Assembly (NCBI GenBank): GCA_030549495.1
Contig: JAUIRK010000003.1
Location: forward strand, 228,501-292,500
DNA: 64,000 bases
Source: Nectonema munidae
Taxonomy: Eukaryota; Nematomorpha; Nectonematoida; Nectonematidae
Direction of reading: 5' to 3'
Both the position numbers and the translations under genes were made by a program. Positions 12,101-27,100 of the stretch are shown piece after piece. Under the pieces are notes generated by a model. The model was given only the letters and a program-made list of their open reading frames with translations. It did no database searches and was not told the origin of the DNA. Positions within the stretch are counted from its first letter, which is position 1, and each line of letters starts with the position of its first letter.

Positions 12101-15100
12101 AATTTAAATGTTGCTAAATTGGACATGTGTCAAAGAAACTTAAAGCAAGAAGAGAAAACTGCAAGTATTATTAATTTCATTCATACTTTTCTCTAGTTCC
12201 CACTAAATATTTTTCAAAGATTTCCTTATAAATTTAATGCGCTCATTACAAGCCTCTCATTTTAATGAGTTTTTAGTAAATTATTAAAAATATAAATCAC
12301 TACCTTTAAATCAAAATACAGTAATTTTTCACCATTCAATTTTTAAACAAAAAATAAAAAAAACTTATATCGAACTTTGAGGTCATGTATGCCAAAGAAA
12401 AATACAGGTATACTTTTTTTGGTTTGAAGCGATTTTTATTATTTTTATAAATAACGATCTAATCCAAACTTTATTAAGATAAAAAATGAAAAAATAAATG
12501 TAATGAAAACATAAATCATGAAAATACATTCTTTACTTGGAAATTTTACACAAGAGAATCAGTGGAAACGATCATCCAATCAATAAATCAACCACTCACC
12601 CCATCTCCCCCTATTGGGTAAACACGCACCGTAAAAACGAACTTTTCTACATCTTCATAGAATACCGACCCAAACATTTCAGGCAACGAGGACCGATTCA
12701 AACGTCTCAAACGTACACACCCTGAATCCAACGGCAATATAAGTGAAAAAGACAAAAGTGTATTGCAAAAGAACAAAAGTTTATTGCAAATCAAAAAAAC
12801 AATTTATGAATAGAAAGAAAAAGGTTGTTAACCACTTAATAATAATGTTTGTGCTGACTTTTTAATGAAAATTTTTGAACAAAAGGAAACAAAGTTTTAT
12901 CTCTATTTTGCTATCCTGTTTTTTCTAAATATTAATCATTTAATTGTGTTTTCAAGTTTAGAGATGAGGATATGCACTCATTCTGGTAATGTTTTAACTT
13001 TTAGATATTACTTCTATACAATATTTATTTTCTTTAAAATAGTTTTAAAGTGATATAATATTAGGTTAAAGAATCTCTAGAAATAGAAAAATTTGTATCA
13101 TAAATATATAACTGGTTTGTATGCTTGATATCCTTGGGTACAGATTTGTAAAACATAAAACTTTTTTCTCCCAATTCAGCAAAGCATAACATATTGTGTC
13201 TATTAATAAAAAGATATTTTACCAAATTGAAAGAACATTGCCAGATTTATTTTGTTTTTTACAAGTAATGTATTAATTTGTTTGAATATATTTGGCTTTC
13301 CATCTTTTTAGAAACTTCCAATTACTTACATTTTAATGAGAATGAAATGTTAACAAATTTTCCTTTTCTATATTAATAGATAAAATTACTTGCATGATTT
13401 TATTTGCTTGTAATTTTTTCAGATGTTAAATTCATGTTTACAATTAAAAAGGCTTATACAAAACAGTATTCAAAAATCTTACAACTTCAAATTAATATTC
13501 AAAATTCTTACATCATTTGAGGATAAATGGATATATAACCTAATTCTAATATTTTATATATAATTCATGTTTACTTTATGTTTCAATTTGTCTTGAAAAT
13601 GATTTTTTAAAGGAACTGAAAGTAAGGATATTTCAGAAATTATGGTTACGAAAAATCAAACAAGCCAGAAATTCCCAAGAAAAAATGTAAGTTTTAAAAT
13701 ATAAATTTGAAAATTAAACTTTCATTTTAAGTCATTCATTGTTCTTTTAGGAGATCATTACAAACTACTTTGAAATGATTGAAGAAAATCATAACGTTGG
13801 AAGTGAAAATTCAAGTAAGCTAAAGAAATTATTATTTTTTACTTCAACTCTTTAATTTTCTTCCTCACTAATATCCAAGGTCTTTGAAACAAAAACTTGA
13901 GAACAATTTTTCATTATTTTCAATAGACAAAAGTTAGCTAAATTCAGAATAACTACGCCTCACAACTCATTTTATCTTATGTTATTTTCCTGAAGGTAAT
14001 TTTTTATTACGGGGTTTTCACACATATAAAGGAGGGGGGAGTGATTCCTATCAAATTTCACCCGAATCCTAAAGCAGTTAATATTGGTAAATATTTTACA
14101 GTTACAACTTAAAATAAAATATGATTATTTCCAAATATGGAGTATAATTTTTTTCAAAACTGGTGTAGTTTTGTATTAAAAAAATAAAGATTGAAATAGA
14201 ATAAAATAAGTCTTAGTATTTTAATTGAAAAAACACATAAAAAAGCGTGTTCTGTAACAAATAAATTATGGTTTTTAATTCCAGTGTTTGCCTTTATACA
14301 TTTTATTTATTTTTTAAATAACATTTTATTCTCAATATTAAAACATTTATTGTTTTTTGCACAGTTCATCGCCTAAAACCTCAAGTTGATATCAAATGTC
14401 ACGTATTAAAGAAAGAATTAAAATTTCCAATTGAAGTGTCCGAAGACAAAAACTCTAATGAAGTATTTTGTTTTTATTTATTATGTTATATAGTAAAGTT
14501 GTATACATATACAGTAAACTCTACTTAAGGAGAATATATTGGAACTCTTTAAAAAATGTCAAGATAGACGAAATACAAGCAATACTTTTATAATTAACAT
14601 TTATAAGGATAAATAAAAAAAATTTTTACATTAAATTACATGCTTATAGAACACAAACAACATATTCCAAACTAAATTCTCCTAAGATATCTCGTTTTTG
14701 TGTTTGCTGAAACATATAGAACACTTGTTGTTTTTAATACCATTGAGAAAACCCCTTTAACCCATTTATGACCAATGTTCCTTTTTTGGAAAAAAAAGAA
14801 TTTTCTTTTTCTTTTCTTTTTTTAATAATTTTTAAAAAAAATGTTTGTGTTTTTTAGATATCGTCTGCTTTGCTTGGTCTTAAATGGGTTAAAGGCATAA
14901 TTTTGCAATTTAGAGGCAATAGGATTTGTGCAGTTATTACTGAAAATCAAACGAGCTTTGTTTTACGGTTCTTCTTTAAATATTTTTTTAATTTAACTAA
15001 GTTTAAAATTGTTTAATTTAAAAGGATTACTTATTATACACGCATGCATGTTTTACTAAAAAAGTAATTATCTATATTTGTACACATAAAAATTTGATTT

Positions 15101-18100
15101 CATATTAATTTGTATTATATAAATTACTTAATTTATTAATCTACTCATTATAATAAAATATGCAATAGATATGGAAATTCATTTTAACGAAATACATACA
15201 AAGTCTTTTCTTTTTTGCTAAAAAATTGTTTTGGTGACTTCTTTTTTTAGAAAGCACTTTTGTTGACAACTTTCTCATCTCCCAAGATATCGAAAGAAGG
15301 ATTAAAAAGTGAAATTGTGAATTTGAAAAGAAGAGTTGAATTCATCACAAAATTGTAAGATTACGTTTACATGCATTCTTTCTTGGTGGTAGGATTGTAA
15401 GGGCAACGACACCAATAAGATGAGCGACAATTGCGACAGTTTGCCCTCGTCGATTAAGATAAAAATTTAGAGCATGTTCAAAAATGTACAATTCAAAAAA
15501 CAATTGAAGACAGACCTTGAAAAATATCACGTTAACCAGGTTCATCCCATCGTCAGTTTTAGCTGATGCAGAATGGCAAACATAATATCATGCAAGTCAG
15601 TAAGGTACATACTACATATCCAAAAATGGAAAAGTAAAGAAAAGCTAAGTTTTCCAATTTGTTTGGTACCTAAATCGGTATCTTCTTTTGACATGCTATT
15701 AAAATATTTTTTCAATATTTTAAATCAAAAGTCAAACTTTTTTAAATACCTTAGTTAATAAAAAGATTCCTAGGTTTCATTTACTTAGATATAACTGTAA
15801 ACAAGAATTTAAAATTGAGTAAATATTAAGATAACATAATTATATAAATTTGAATAATACATTTAAGAAGATTGAAAATCAAAAGGTTCACAAAATATAC
15901 AGAAACACACAAGCATACATAAGATTAACAAAGGCCGCTTTCAGTGTGCTTATTATAAATTTTGTCTTTCAGTGTAGCTTTATACTTTTAATTTCCTGCC
16001 TTCTAAGTAGAAAATTATTTTTAAAAACTAAGTTTGTAATATTTTCAAAATTTAACGTCAAAACCGTACAAAACCCTACGCTTGCTAATAAAAGTTTTCT
16101 TTTTGATCAAATGGGATTATGATAATAATGGAAAAACTTTTTCAAAACAGTCAGTACTTTTTGTAATGCAGAAACTTCGAGTTAGGACATTTCATATCTT
16201 CTAGGATTAACCAAAGTTTTTAATAGTGACAAATGGATATTTGTGAGCACACTTCTTCAAATTCTATACACACACAATTCACTTTATAATACAAAGGAAA
16301 ACGGACATATGGTATTTTATTTCAGGAATCCCAAAATGGGGCCCAATAGGAATATAGCCAGCTTTCATTATTATCAGACGGGCAGATAAAATATTTTAAC
16401 TTTTTTTGTAACTAAATTAATTTTCTCAGATGGTGAGAAAGGGGGAGGGGGTAGATGTTTTATTAAATGGGCCTGGTTCTTTGCACCCCCACCCCTATTT
16501 GGCCATGCCGTGGACTTATGCAAAGTAATTGGTTAGTGATGTTCTTACTTTTAAGAAAAGTAATAAAAAGCTAAGAATAGGATAATATATATCTTATTCA
16601 TAACTTTAGTTAATAATTAATTGAGTATATATTAACTCGGACAGAGAAGATTAATCTGATACAAAATGCTTTAATTCCAATTCATCGAATTCTAATTGGT
16701 CTAAAATGAATTGTCACAAGGATTCGTGTAATACCATTTGGTCTAATGCAAATTGGTCTAGAATTTGTTTAATATTAGAGTTAGTGCTAGAGTTTTGTTT
16801 ACGATTAATGTTAGAGTTAATGTTAAAATTAGTTTTCAAGTATTTTTTTCTAGAATTTATTGCCTAATGTATTTGGACCAATTGATCTTTCGTTCTAGGA
16901 AGAGTCATGGTAAATCTCGATATTGTCAATATAACATTGTTATTTTATTGGTTTTCTGTCTAATTAAATTGAGTGCTAAATAATCACATAAACTGATAAA
17001 TTGACTGTTAATTTAATTTCAAAGTATTACAATCAAGATTTTGTTTTTATAATACCTTTTTTATGAAATTTAGACTTATCGAAATTAAACCATTATGACT
17101 ATTAGACATAATGCCTTTAGATACATTGGTCTATTAGACCAATTTATATCGAAACAATTGGTATTAGACCTATCGTACCAAATGCTTATTTACTATATTT
17201 ACAATTTTTTTCTATACTTTTTCTATTTTTATTATAACTTAGTCGGAGTTTGGTAAATATCGATTTTCTGATGTTATCACTCTCTGAAAAAAAGAGATAA
17301 ATAAAAATAATTCTAAAAATTTCTTACAATGATTTTGAAAAGGATAAATAAACACTGACTAGTGAGGTTAGACAATGAACATATATTTTTGGCGAAACTA
17401 AATTTATTCCTTTTGAAACCATTTTAATCCATTGTTTCTAGTTTTATTTGTTTATAACTTAAAATTTGTAATTGAAATTATTTTAATCCCAAATGAATAA
17501 AATATGATGTATTTGGATTATTGATATTTAGGTATTCGTCTGTAAAAGAAGCAAATCAAAGCTTTTTATCTCATCTATTTATGCCAAAAAATCTTTCGCT
17601 TGTAAAGAAATTTCCCGATAAAAAATCCTTTACTTATCAAATACAACCGGTAAAAACTTTTTATTTTTTTTGTTGTAATTTATTTAAACACTTGACAACA
17701 ATTTTCTTTTTCTTTCAAAGAAAGATTAAAAATTTTGGCATTTTCTGCATTTACACAAATTATTTAATCTTTAATTTAAGCATTCAAATTACGAAATATA
17801 TCTCCTTAATTTACTAATTAGTTATTAATCATTAATTTTAATTATTTATCTATTTTTACTTTAAGCTACTAATAAAAGTTAGTTACAATTACAAAACCTT
17901 AAAAATATTTTTATTTAAGCTTAAAATTTTGTTAAAATATTGATGGATAAAATAAACTATTGCTGTTAGTTGATAAAATATTCTAATACAAAATTATCTC
18001 TAAAATAAATTTTATATTCTTCAAAATATAAACCGCATGTTTTTTTCTGAAAAATCAAGACATTTGATAATAAATTCCATGTTTATAAAATAATTTTCAA

Positions 18101-21100
18101 ATTTATTAAAATTTCAAAAAATGCCCTAATTAGATATTATTATTTCATTTTATAGTAAAAAATGATTTAAATGAAAATTAACAAAATATTTTGGGTAGGG
18201 TAATTTTTCATTATCAATTATATTTATTTTGAGTTTAGCGCATTTTTTGATATAACATTTGAACAGTTGATAATTGTGAAAAGGACATATTTAGTGAAAT
18301 TTCCTTTTTTTGTTAAGTATAGAAAAATCTTCATAAATTGGCTAGCTGTCTACTAGTTTTCTTTCAAACCAAATAACTAAATCTTTTTAATAAGGTGATT
18401 GCCTAACTAAATATCATGATTTCAAATGTCATATAAATTTAATAAGTGTATTTTGCTATTAAACAACTAACTTATTTTACCCACCTGGCTCATTAATTAT
18501 GGAATAACTAAAAAATCCTACTTTCTAATTAAATGGTTAATTATCTAAATAACAAACAACTTGACTAATAAAATATTTACGTATTAACCGGTTATCGACC
18601 ACGGCCGACTTTGCAAAAATGTGAATCGTCTGCGTTTATTAATTCTTTTTAATACAAATCTTCTGCTTTATACTAGATATCGTCTGATTATTCTGGTCGT
18701 TAACGTATTAACCCATTAAGTCCCATAGAAATCAGACGATATTTAAAAAAACGCAGACGATTTATATTCAAAGTCATTGAAAAAAGCAGACGAAGGTGAA
18801 ATTACTTATGTTCCCAAATGGGAACATTAGGACTTAATGGGTTAAACAAGCAAATAACTAATTTAACCCACAAACTAACTAAATGCTTTAATTTAACTAA
18901 ATAATAAATAACTTACAAATTCATTTATCTTACTGCCTAACTAACTTACAAACCAATCTTACTAACTAAATACATTACTAACTTTCTAAATATTTCGCCG
19001 AAAATAGGAAAAAAAATTTCATGACTAGACAAAATTTTTTCTATAATATTTAACTATTTAAATGTTGACAATGCTGCCATACTCATTAATTTTACTTTTT
19101 TCGTGAACACAATAGACCAACCTTTTCCATACATCTATTAAATTATTATACAAAGGCAAACAAACCCAGCAGAATTCAAGTCGTTCAAAAATTTTGGAAG
19201 AGCTTTGAAAACACACAGAATAAAGTGGACAATGAAAGTTCCGTGATCCAAGAAATAAAGGCCATTTCTTCAAGCAGGTTTTTATTCTACATCGTCAAAT
19301 GATATGACATGTAATGTTCTAGGCTATATATTCAACGGGCTTGCTAATGATTACATAATTTTCTATCCAAAAAGATGTATCATTTTACATCATCAAAAAT
19401 GTGTCCAAGATTCCTAATTCCATATCTGACTATATTTTCTACAAATATTGAAGCAAATTTTTCTCTCATGCAATCTAACTTATCTAATTTTAGCTAAAGA
19501 TTTATAAATTTTCTTCTTTAGTTCTAAACTGTTATAAAATCTGATTGTTATTATAATTCTTATTCAAAGAAACACTTTCTTAAATATTATGCGATAGAAT
19601 ATTGACGGTCATTGATTTCATTTTTGAAAATTAGTTAACTGCTGGTCGATAATAATAAATGTCAACTTCATCATATGCACGTTAATAAGAATGTACACTT
19701 GTTTTTATAATTCCTATATTTATATTTTTTTCTTTCGTTTTTAAAAGTGGCAGAATTTCAATGTACTGAAACTAACCATACGACTAACAAATAAACTTCT
19801 GTAAATTGCTGAATTGATTTCTAGTGAAATGAACATTGACCATGTTTTAATTGTCTTTTTTGTTTGTTTCACTCGGCATTGATCAATCTAATTTGCTTTC
19901 TTTCATTTTTCGGAAAATGATGACTCTAGAGGTTTTTTAAAGTTCGCTTTGAGAATTTTATCTTGTTTTATATAACACGTCAGATGTTTTTATAGTCGGA
20001 AAAAAATTATTAGATAATTTATGATGATTAGAAAAGTGATATTGTTATATATTTGAGAAATGTACGTTTTATTAATAAAAATTCTATATATAATTTCTAA
20101 GTTCAAAACATCACTGGCTAAGCAAAACATAAACGAATAATGAGAAGAATTTATTATAGATGAAGTGAGAAAGCATATTTATATATATATCTGAAGATTT
20201 CTATAAATATAAACATTATACTTCGTCAATGAAATAAAGTATTAATATTTGTAATTGTAAAATTAATAATTTATAACAAATTGAGATAAATGATTTACAA
20301 CACAATACATTTTGTATTTTTTAAAAAAAAATAACCTAAAAATATAAATCAAAATCAGTAAATTGAGTGTTCATATTTACTATCATCAAAAAATTATATA
20401 TTTTAAAGTTTTAAATTTAGAATTATATCAGAGCATATATTTTTGAACTAGGTATGGAAAAGTAGAAAAAGCTGATTCAAGATACTCAACCATACAACTA
20501 AAAACTCGGAATCTCTATTTTCCTGAAATAAGAAACCGTTTTCATTCAGAGCAACCGGTACCATCACTTTTTCAAATTATTTGTTTTTAGAAGAAATTAG
20601 CTTAACCCTATTAGTGCTGGGCTAAATTTGTCCACTCAAGTGCTAGGGGTGTAAAGTGCCCCCCCTCCCTATTTTTCTCAGATATTAATAAGTTTTTATA
20701 AATATTTTTAATGTTACTTATATATTTCAACTATGCTGAATTTAGTGGTGTTGTCCATTTTTTATCCAAATCAACCAAACCTTTCAAAAAATTGATTTAT
20801 ATTTGACAGCTCATCTCAAAAAGGAACTTTTTATTTAAATAATTATATAAAGCTTTTACACATATATACCCATTTTCAAACTGAATTCAGTGGTGATATT
20901 CATTTTTTATGAAAAGCAATCAAACCTCTCAAAAAATTGATCTAAATGTGACAGCTCATCTCAAAAAGAAACTTTTTATCTAAATAATTATATAAAGTTT
21001 TTTACACATGTATACCCTTTTTCAAATATGCTGAATTCAGTGGTGATATTTATTTTTTATGAAAAGCAATCAAACCTGTCAAAAAATTGATCTAAATGTG

Positions 21101-24100
21101 ACAGCTCATCTCAAAAATGAACTTTTTATCTAAATAATTATATAAAGTTTTTTACACATATATACCCATTTTCAAACTGAATTCAATGGTGATATTCATT
21201 TTTTATGAAAAGCAATCAAACCTCTTAAAAAATTGATCTAAATGTGACAGCTCATCTCAAAAAGAAACTTTTTATCTAAATAATTATATAAAGTTTTTTA
21301 CACATGTATACCCATTTTCAAATATGCTGAATTCAGTGGTGATATTTATTTTTTATGAAAAGCAATCAAACCTGTCAAAAAATTGATCTAAATGTGACAG
21401 ATCATCTCAAAAATGAACTTTTTATCTAAATAATTATATAAAGTTTTTACATATCTATTTGTAATTTGTATACCCATTTTCAAATATGCTGAATTCAGTG
21501 GTGATATTCATTTTTCATGAAAAAACGAAACTTTTTATCTAAATAATTATATAATGTTTTTTACACATATACACGCATTTTTAAGCATGCTGAATTCAGC
21601 AGTGATATTCATTTTTTTATAAAAAGCAATTGAAGTTATCAAAGCATTGATTTATATATGACAGCTCATCTTAAAAAGAAACTTTTTATCTAAGTAATAA
21701 TATAAAGTTTTTTACACATATATACCCATTTTTAAGCATGTGTAATTCAGTGGTGATATTAATTTTTATAATGAAAATCAATCAAAACCGTCAAAAAAAT
21801 TGATTTATTCCAAAAAGAAACATCTTATCCGAATAATTATATAAAGTTTTTTACACACATATACCCATTTTCAAGTAGCCTGTGTTCACTGTTTATATTC
21901 CTTTTTTTTTTATAAAAATTAGTCAAACCTGACAAAATAATTTAAATATGACAACCCATATCAAAATTAAAATTTATATTCTTATAAAAAGTTTTTTTAT
22001 ATATTTCCAAGTATCTAGAATTTAATGGTGATGTCATTTTTTTATGAAATCAATAAAACCTGACAAAAAAATCGATAATTCACTCAAAATATTTCATTCT
22101 ACAGTAACTTATGTAACTCGATATGACCTCCATCTTTTTGGCTACAAATTGGTTATCGGCTTGTAGTCTCCACGTCATATTATAATTTATAGTATGTAAT
22201 TTTGCTATTAATTCTATGATGTTCCTTTCTTGGTAGCTCTTTTTTTATTAAAAATTTATTTTCTTCAATGTGTGTTCGAAAATTTTTTTATAAGGATAAA
22301 ATTACTTTTTTTCCTCTCTCAAAGAAGAAGAAGAAGAAGAAGAAGAAGAAATTTATTTACAAATTGGATACACACATAATAAGTCATTATGATTTATAGG
22401 TAGTGTAATTCAAAAAAAAAAGAAAAAAAAATCTTTAGCAAAAGAGTTATAATGATGTTATCTAGAATAATGTTAGGAGAACAATAATAAAAATTGAGTG
22501 AAGAGATGCAAGCGGATGTATTTCCAAAGATGAAAACCGCTTCAGGAAAAATACACCATCAAAGAGACAAGGCGATTAAAAAGAAAATAAAGCATCAGGA
22601 TGAAATGAGTACATGAAATATCATTAACTAATTATTTTGACAAATATAGCAATTAACAACATCACAAGTTGTTTTTTCTCTATATGAAGAAATGAACCAA
22701 TCTTTCATGATGAGTTTCATTTTCTTTACGGAAGAGCAACTTTCTGCTATGAAGCTTCTGTATTTTTCGTAAAAACAAACAACTTTGTATCTTATAGAAA
22801 GCTTAGAAGCTTCAAGTCTGAAACGCGGTTTATCTAGATTCATAACATTTCTGAAAAAATAGGAATGTTTTGAAGTGAAAAGTATAATATTTTGAAAATG
22901 ATTATGCGAAGAGTTCAAATTGGAAAGGATAAATATTCCAATTTTTTGAGTATAAATGTCTTCCAACTTTAACAAGTCAAGTTTGACAAAGAGTTCCGTT
23001 GTTTGAGACATTTTTTTTGAATGGGTAACAATTCTGACAGCTTTTTATACAAAACAATTAAGCGATGTAAATTACAGTGCCCAAAGTTGACCAAGGTGTA
23101 ATAAAGATGAGGAAGAAAGTTTTTAGTAATATCAGAAGAACTTTAGTTGGAAAGAGCTTTCTGGTATGAGCTAATATACCATTTATTTTGGCGAGGTTTA
23201 TAGAAAGATAAGTAATGTGCTGATTAAAACTGAGATTATTATCAATTAAAACCAAGCAAATTCACTTCAGAAAAGATTTTCAAGTTCAGCTTGTCAAACA
23301 AAAAAGTTTGCACGATGTTTTTTTTCGAGAAAATCATTGATTTCGTTTTCGACTGATTTATAGCAAGGTAATTTCGTTCATACCAATTTAACACACTGGA
23401 ATAAGCGTTCTTTAACAGTTCAAAATTATCAGAGCAGTACGGAAAAATCAATGTTACATCATCTGCGTATATTAAAACATCAAAAAAGTCAGTGCTGTTG
23501 ATAAAATCATTCATATATACAATAAAAAGCAGTTGACCTAAGATAGATCCCTGTGGCACTCCTCTGGTTATGTTGTGATAAGAAGAATTTGCCTTGTGGT
23601 ATTTGACAAACTGTTTGCGATTTGCTAGATTTGAAGCAAAAAATTTAATTGATGAATTACAGAGACCAAAATGAATAAGCCTGTTTAGTAAGATTTTGTG
23701 TGCACACTATCAAACGCTTTGCTTAGGTCCAAGTATATTGCACCAACATCAATTTTTCCTTCTAAATAGGAAACTATTTTATGAAAAAAACAGCAATGTA
23801 GGAGTTCTGTAGAGAAACCTTTACGGAAAGCAAACTGACAGTTTGCTAACATTATTATCTTCCAAATATTTTGATATCTGAATGAAAAGTATCTTTTCGA
23901 AAATTTTTCCAATCGTTGGAATAATGAAATAGGTCTAAAAGAAGATAACTTTAAACCTTTGTCTTTTTTAGGGACAGGTACAACCCTATTGACTTTTAAA
24001 ACATCTGGAAAAACTGAATGATTAAAGCCTATATGATTAAGCCTATTGATTAAGTTTATATGATATATGCTTACACCATAAGCGTCTTTGGCTTTACCAT

Positions 24101-27100
24101 TTGACAACTCTTCAATAGCTTTCTCGACATCTTGAACACAAATATTTTCAAATTTGAAGATACTTTCATGGAAAACATCGACTCTTTCCTTAGTAATTTT
24201 TGCATCATCTATATTTGGCAAGCTAAAAGTCTCGTTGAGTTGGTTTGCTATTAGTTTTTCATCCGTAACAATCTTTCCATCAATTTCAATAGCGCATGAA
24301 TCATGATTATTGGGATGGATAACACTTTTCACATTTGAACAAATTCGTTTTGAGTCGGAATTATTGAAGAAATAGTCTTCTCCCATAGTCTGCCTTTTTC
24401 AAAAAGATTAACTTATTTTTAATGTTGTTTCTCGTTTTTTGAAGGAGCACATTAATTTTGAATCGTTGGGAAATTTCCTAATGTTATTATGATATGAATT
24501 ACGCATCTTTATCATCTGTAGAACTTCTTCAGTGATTCAAGGCTTCATTTTGACATTATGACTGGAATTTTTACGGGGTACAATTTCTTTATAAGAGAGA
24601 GAAACATAATTTGAGATTAGGTTAATGAAGATATTTTAGAAGCGCTCTGTACTTTCGAAATTCTGAGTAATCAAACTATTCCAGTCATGATTTGAAACTC
24701 TGTCAATGTAGGAACTTTCATCAAAGACAAAGTGTAACTTTTTTTAATTTTACCGCTTAACTTCTAAGTTGACGGATAAAAGAATTGGATAAAGAAAAAT
24801 GAAAAAAAGGATAATCAAAGCATTCTGATTAAAGAATCTTCTTGATGATCTTAGATGATTTAAGTTTTGTAAATGTAGAAGAAACCCCCTCCCCCTTTCA
24901 TTAAAAATTAAGTGTAGAAAATTGGCTGAATCATATCCCTTAAAATTTTGTGACTTTTCCTATAATCGCTAGCTGCATCTTTTGACACCATTTTCATGGT
25001 AGTTGAATGACCTTTCATGTCCAAAACTGTCAATCAAAATCAAAAATTAAAATTTTTCAGCAAAATTTTGACATTATCTGTACTTAACCTTATAACTTAG
25101 GATCTATATTATATAATACCTTGAAAATTTATTATTATATACAGTTTGGAACGCATAACACTTTATATATTTAATTTTTTCAATAATCATGGCTACTTTT
25201 TAGAAAATGTCAATCAAAATTTTGATTGATCAAAAATATATCTAATAAGATATACCTTCACATTTTAAATAAAATATATGTTTTTACACTAAATCGGTCA
25301 TGCTATTTTCATTTCTGGAATTAGTCAATGAAAAAGGCGTATTTTTGAATCTATCTATTAATTGTGAATAATTATTTTCATTACAATCACTGAATTGATA
25401 AGAATTAATAAAAATATATAAATTGATTTTATTTATTATTAAAATAATAATAATTAATAAACTCATTCATAATTGGAATCATGTTTTAATTATTTTTAAA
25501 GAGTAACTAGTTTTAGTATTAAAAAAATTGAATGATTTGTTATGGAAAAAATAATAGTGTAAATGTATTTTTTGGATATCATTTAGAAAATTTGATAGAA
25601 TGTTTTATGTAAGTGTTCATCATGATCTCATCTGAAAAAAATCTTAAAACAGGCTGACACTAATTCCAAACAAAGCATACTTTAAGTAGAACATTATTTT
25701 GCGGGACAGGCTGGTACCCTGAAAACACATTGTGGTTACAGTGACTACTTTAAATGCTCACAGTAACAATACATATAACATTACTATCTTGGTATTTCAG
25801 TAGGAAATTCACTTTCAGTGAGGTAAAACATCTAACTGAAAAATCATCTCAAACGAAAGATTTTAAAGTTTCCTATAGCATTAACATATTATCCAAATAT
25901 TGGTATTGCTGGAATAACAGAAAAATATTGTAAATATTTATTTATTAAAAAAAATTGCTAAAAGCTCTCAATTTATTATATTGGTGGTAATAATACTATA
26001 AATATGGTGAAACTTAATTTTACTACTTTTAGTGGACATCTAAAGTTGGCAAATTACTACTTTTTGCTTTAAGTGGGGGGTTTGGGGATAAAAAATTCTT
26101 TTAAAATTGCACGACTCTAATACATATGATAATTTTAGTAGCATCTGAGCCAATCTTAAAATTTTAATACAAATGAAGTAACTAACTTTTTAAATAATAA
26201 TAAATCTAAGAATGCTTATTTTTATAATGCATATTGCAACGTGAGTATTTTGTATGCTAAGAATGATATATTCATTTACATTAGGGAAAAAATTAACGCA
26301 ATTCAAATTAACTAACACACTGACTAACCTACTAACGTACTGTCAAACTAAATGAATTTACTAACTAATTGAATAATTAACTAATTGACAAAACTAAATA
26401 ACTATCTGTTTATTTAATTGACTAATTAAGCAATAAACCACTAACTAATTAAACCTTCAAGTTAGAGCTTACATCAACTTTGCAGTTAGTTAAAAGCTAG
26501 TTCTGAACAGATAGTTAGTTAGTTATATTTATAGTATATTTTTTTTAATAAAAAATCACATTTATAAAAAAATTTTATTTGATTATTTACAATAATTTAA
26601 AAAGTTTTAGTTAACATTTTTTATAAAGTTAATCAGAAAATGTTTAAGAAAAGAGTAATACAAGTAAGCCCATGACAAAATAAAAAAAGGCCATTTATAA
26701 TTTAAAAATACACTATAATTTAAAATGGTTTAAATAGTCATTTCAACATTTTGAGGCATTTTGTACCAGCCTGTCTATAAAGCATTACACAACTTTTTCG
26801 CAGTTCTTTTGAATAGTCATATTAATTTAAGTAATATTAAAAAGAATGATTCGACCAATCGTAATTGATTAAAATTAAACATTATTCAAAAAATTTCATC
26901 CAATCAGATCAAAGTGTTTGCGTACTCCTCAATCCCATAAGGAAAAAAAGAATATAACTTTTTAAATATATCATAAATATAAATGATCCCAAAAATTGAT
27001 CAGAGAATGATATTTTATAGTGAATAATTATGAAATCCCACAAATTGGTCAATTTTGGTGCAAGGTCTAAAAAGCATGAAGAGTTGTCTTCCTTTTTCAG

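Larger units (their letters stand above)
18370..18990. repeat. CTAACTAA-word repeat, interrupted by two MITEs
   Basis: Long run of inexact words such as AACTAACTAAATAACT on both sides of 18588-18841. The same words occur at 9960-10040, 26310-26530, 28240-28385, 54585-54670 and 59385-59560. It looks like one dispersed low-complexity element family, with the MITEs as later insertions. Confidence 0.45.

Noticed and set aside
20602-20650. Possible piggyBac end (TTAA CCCTATTAGTGC)
   Set aside because: The matching right end is only about 5 bases and lacks TTAA; too little to call.
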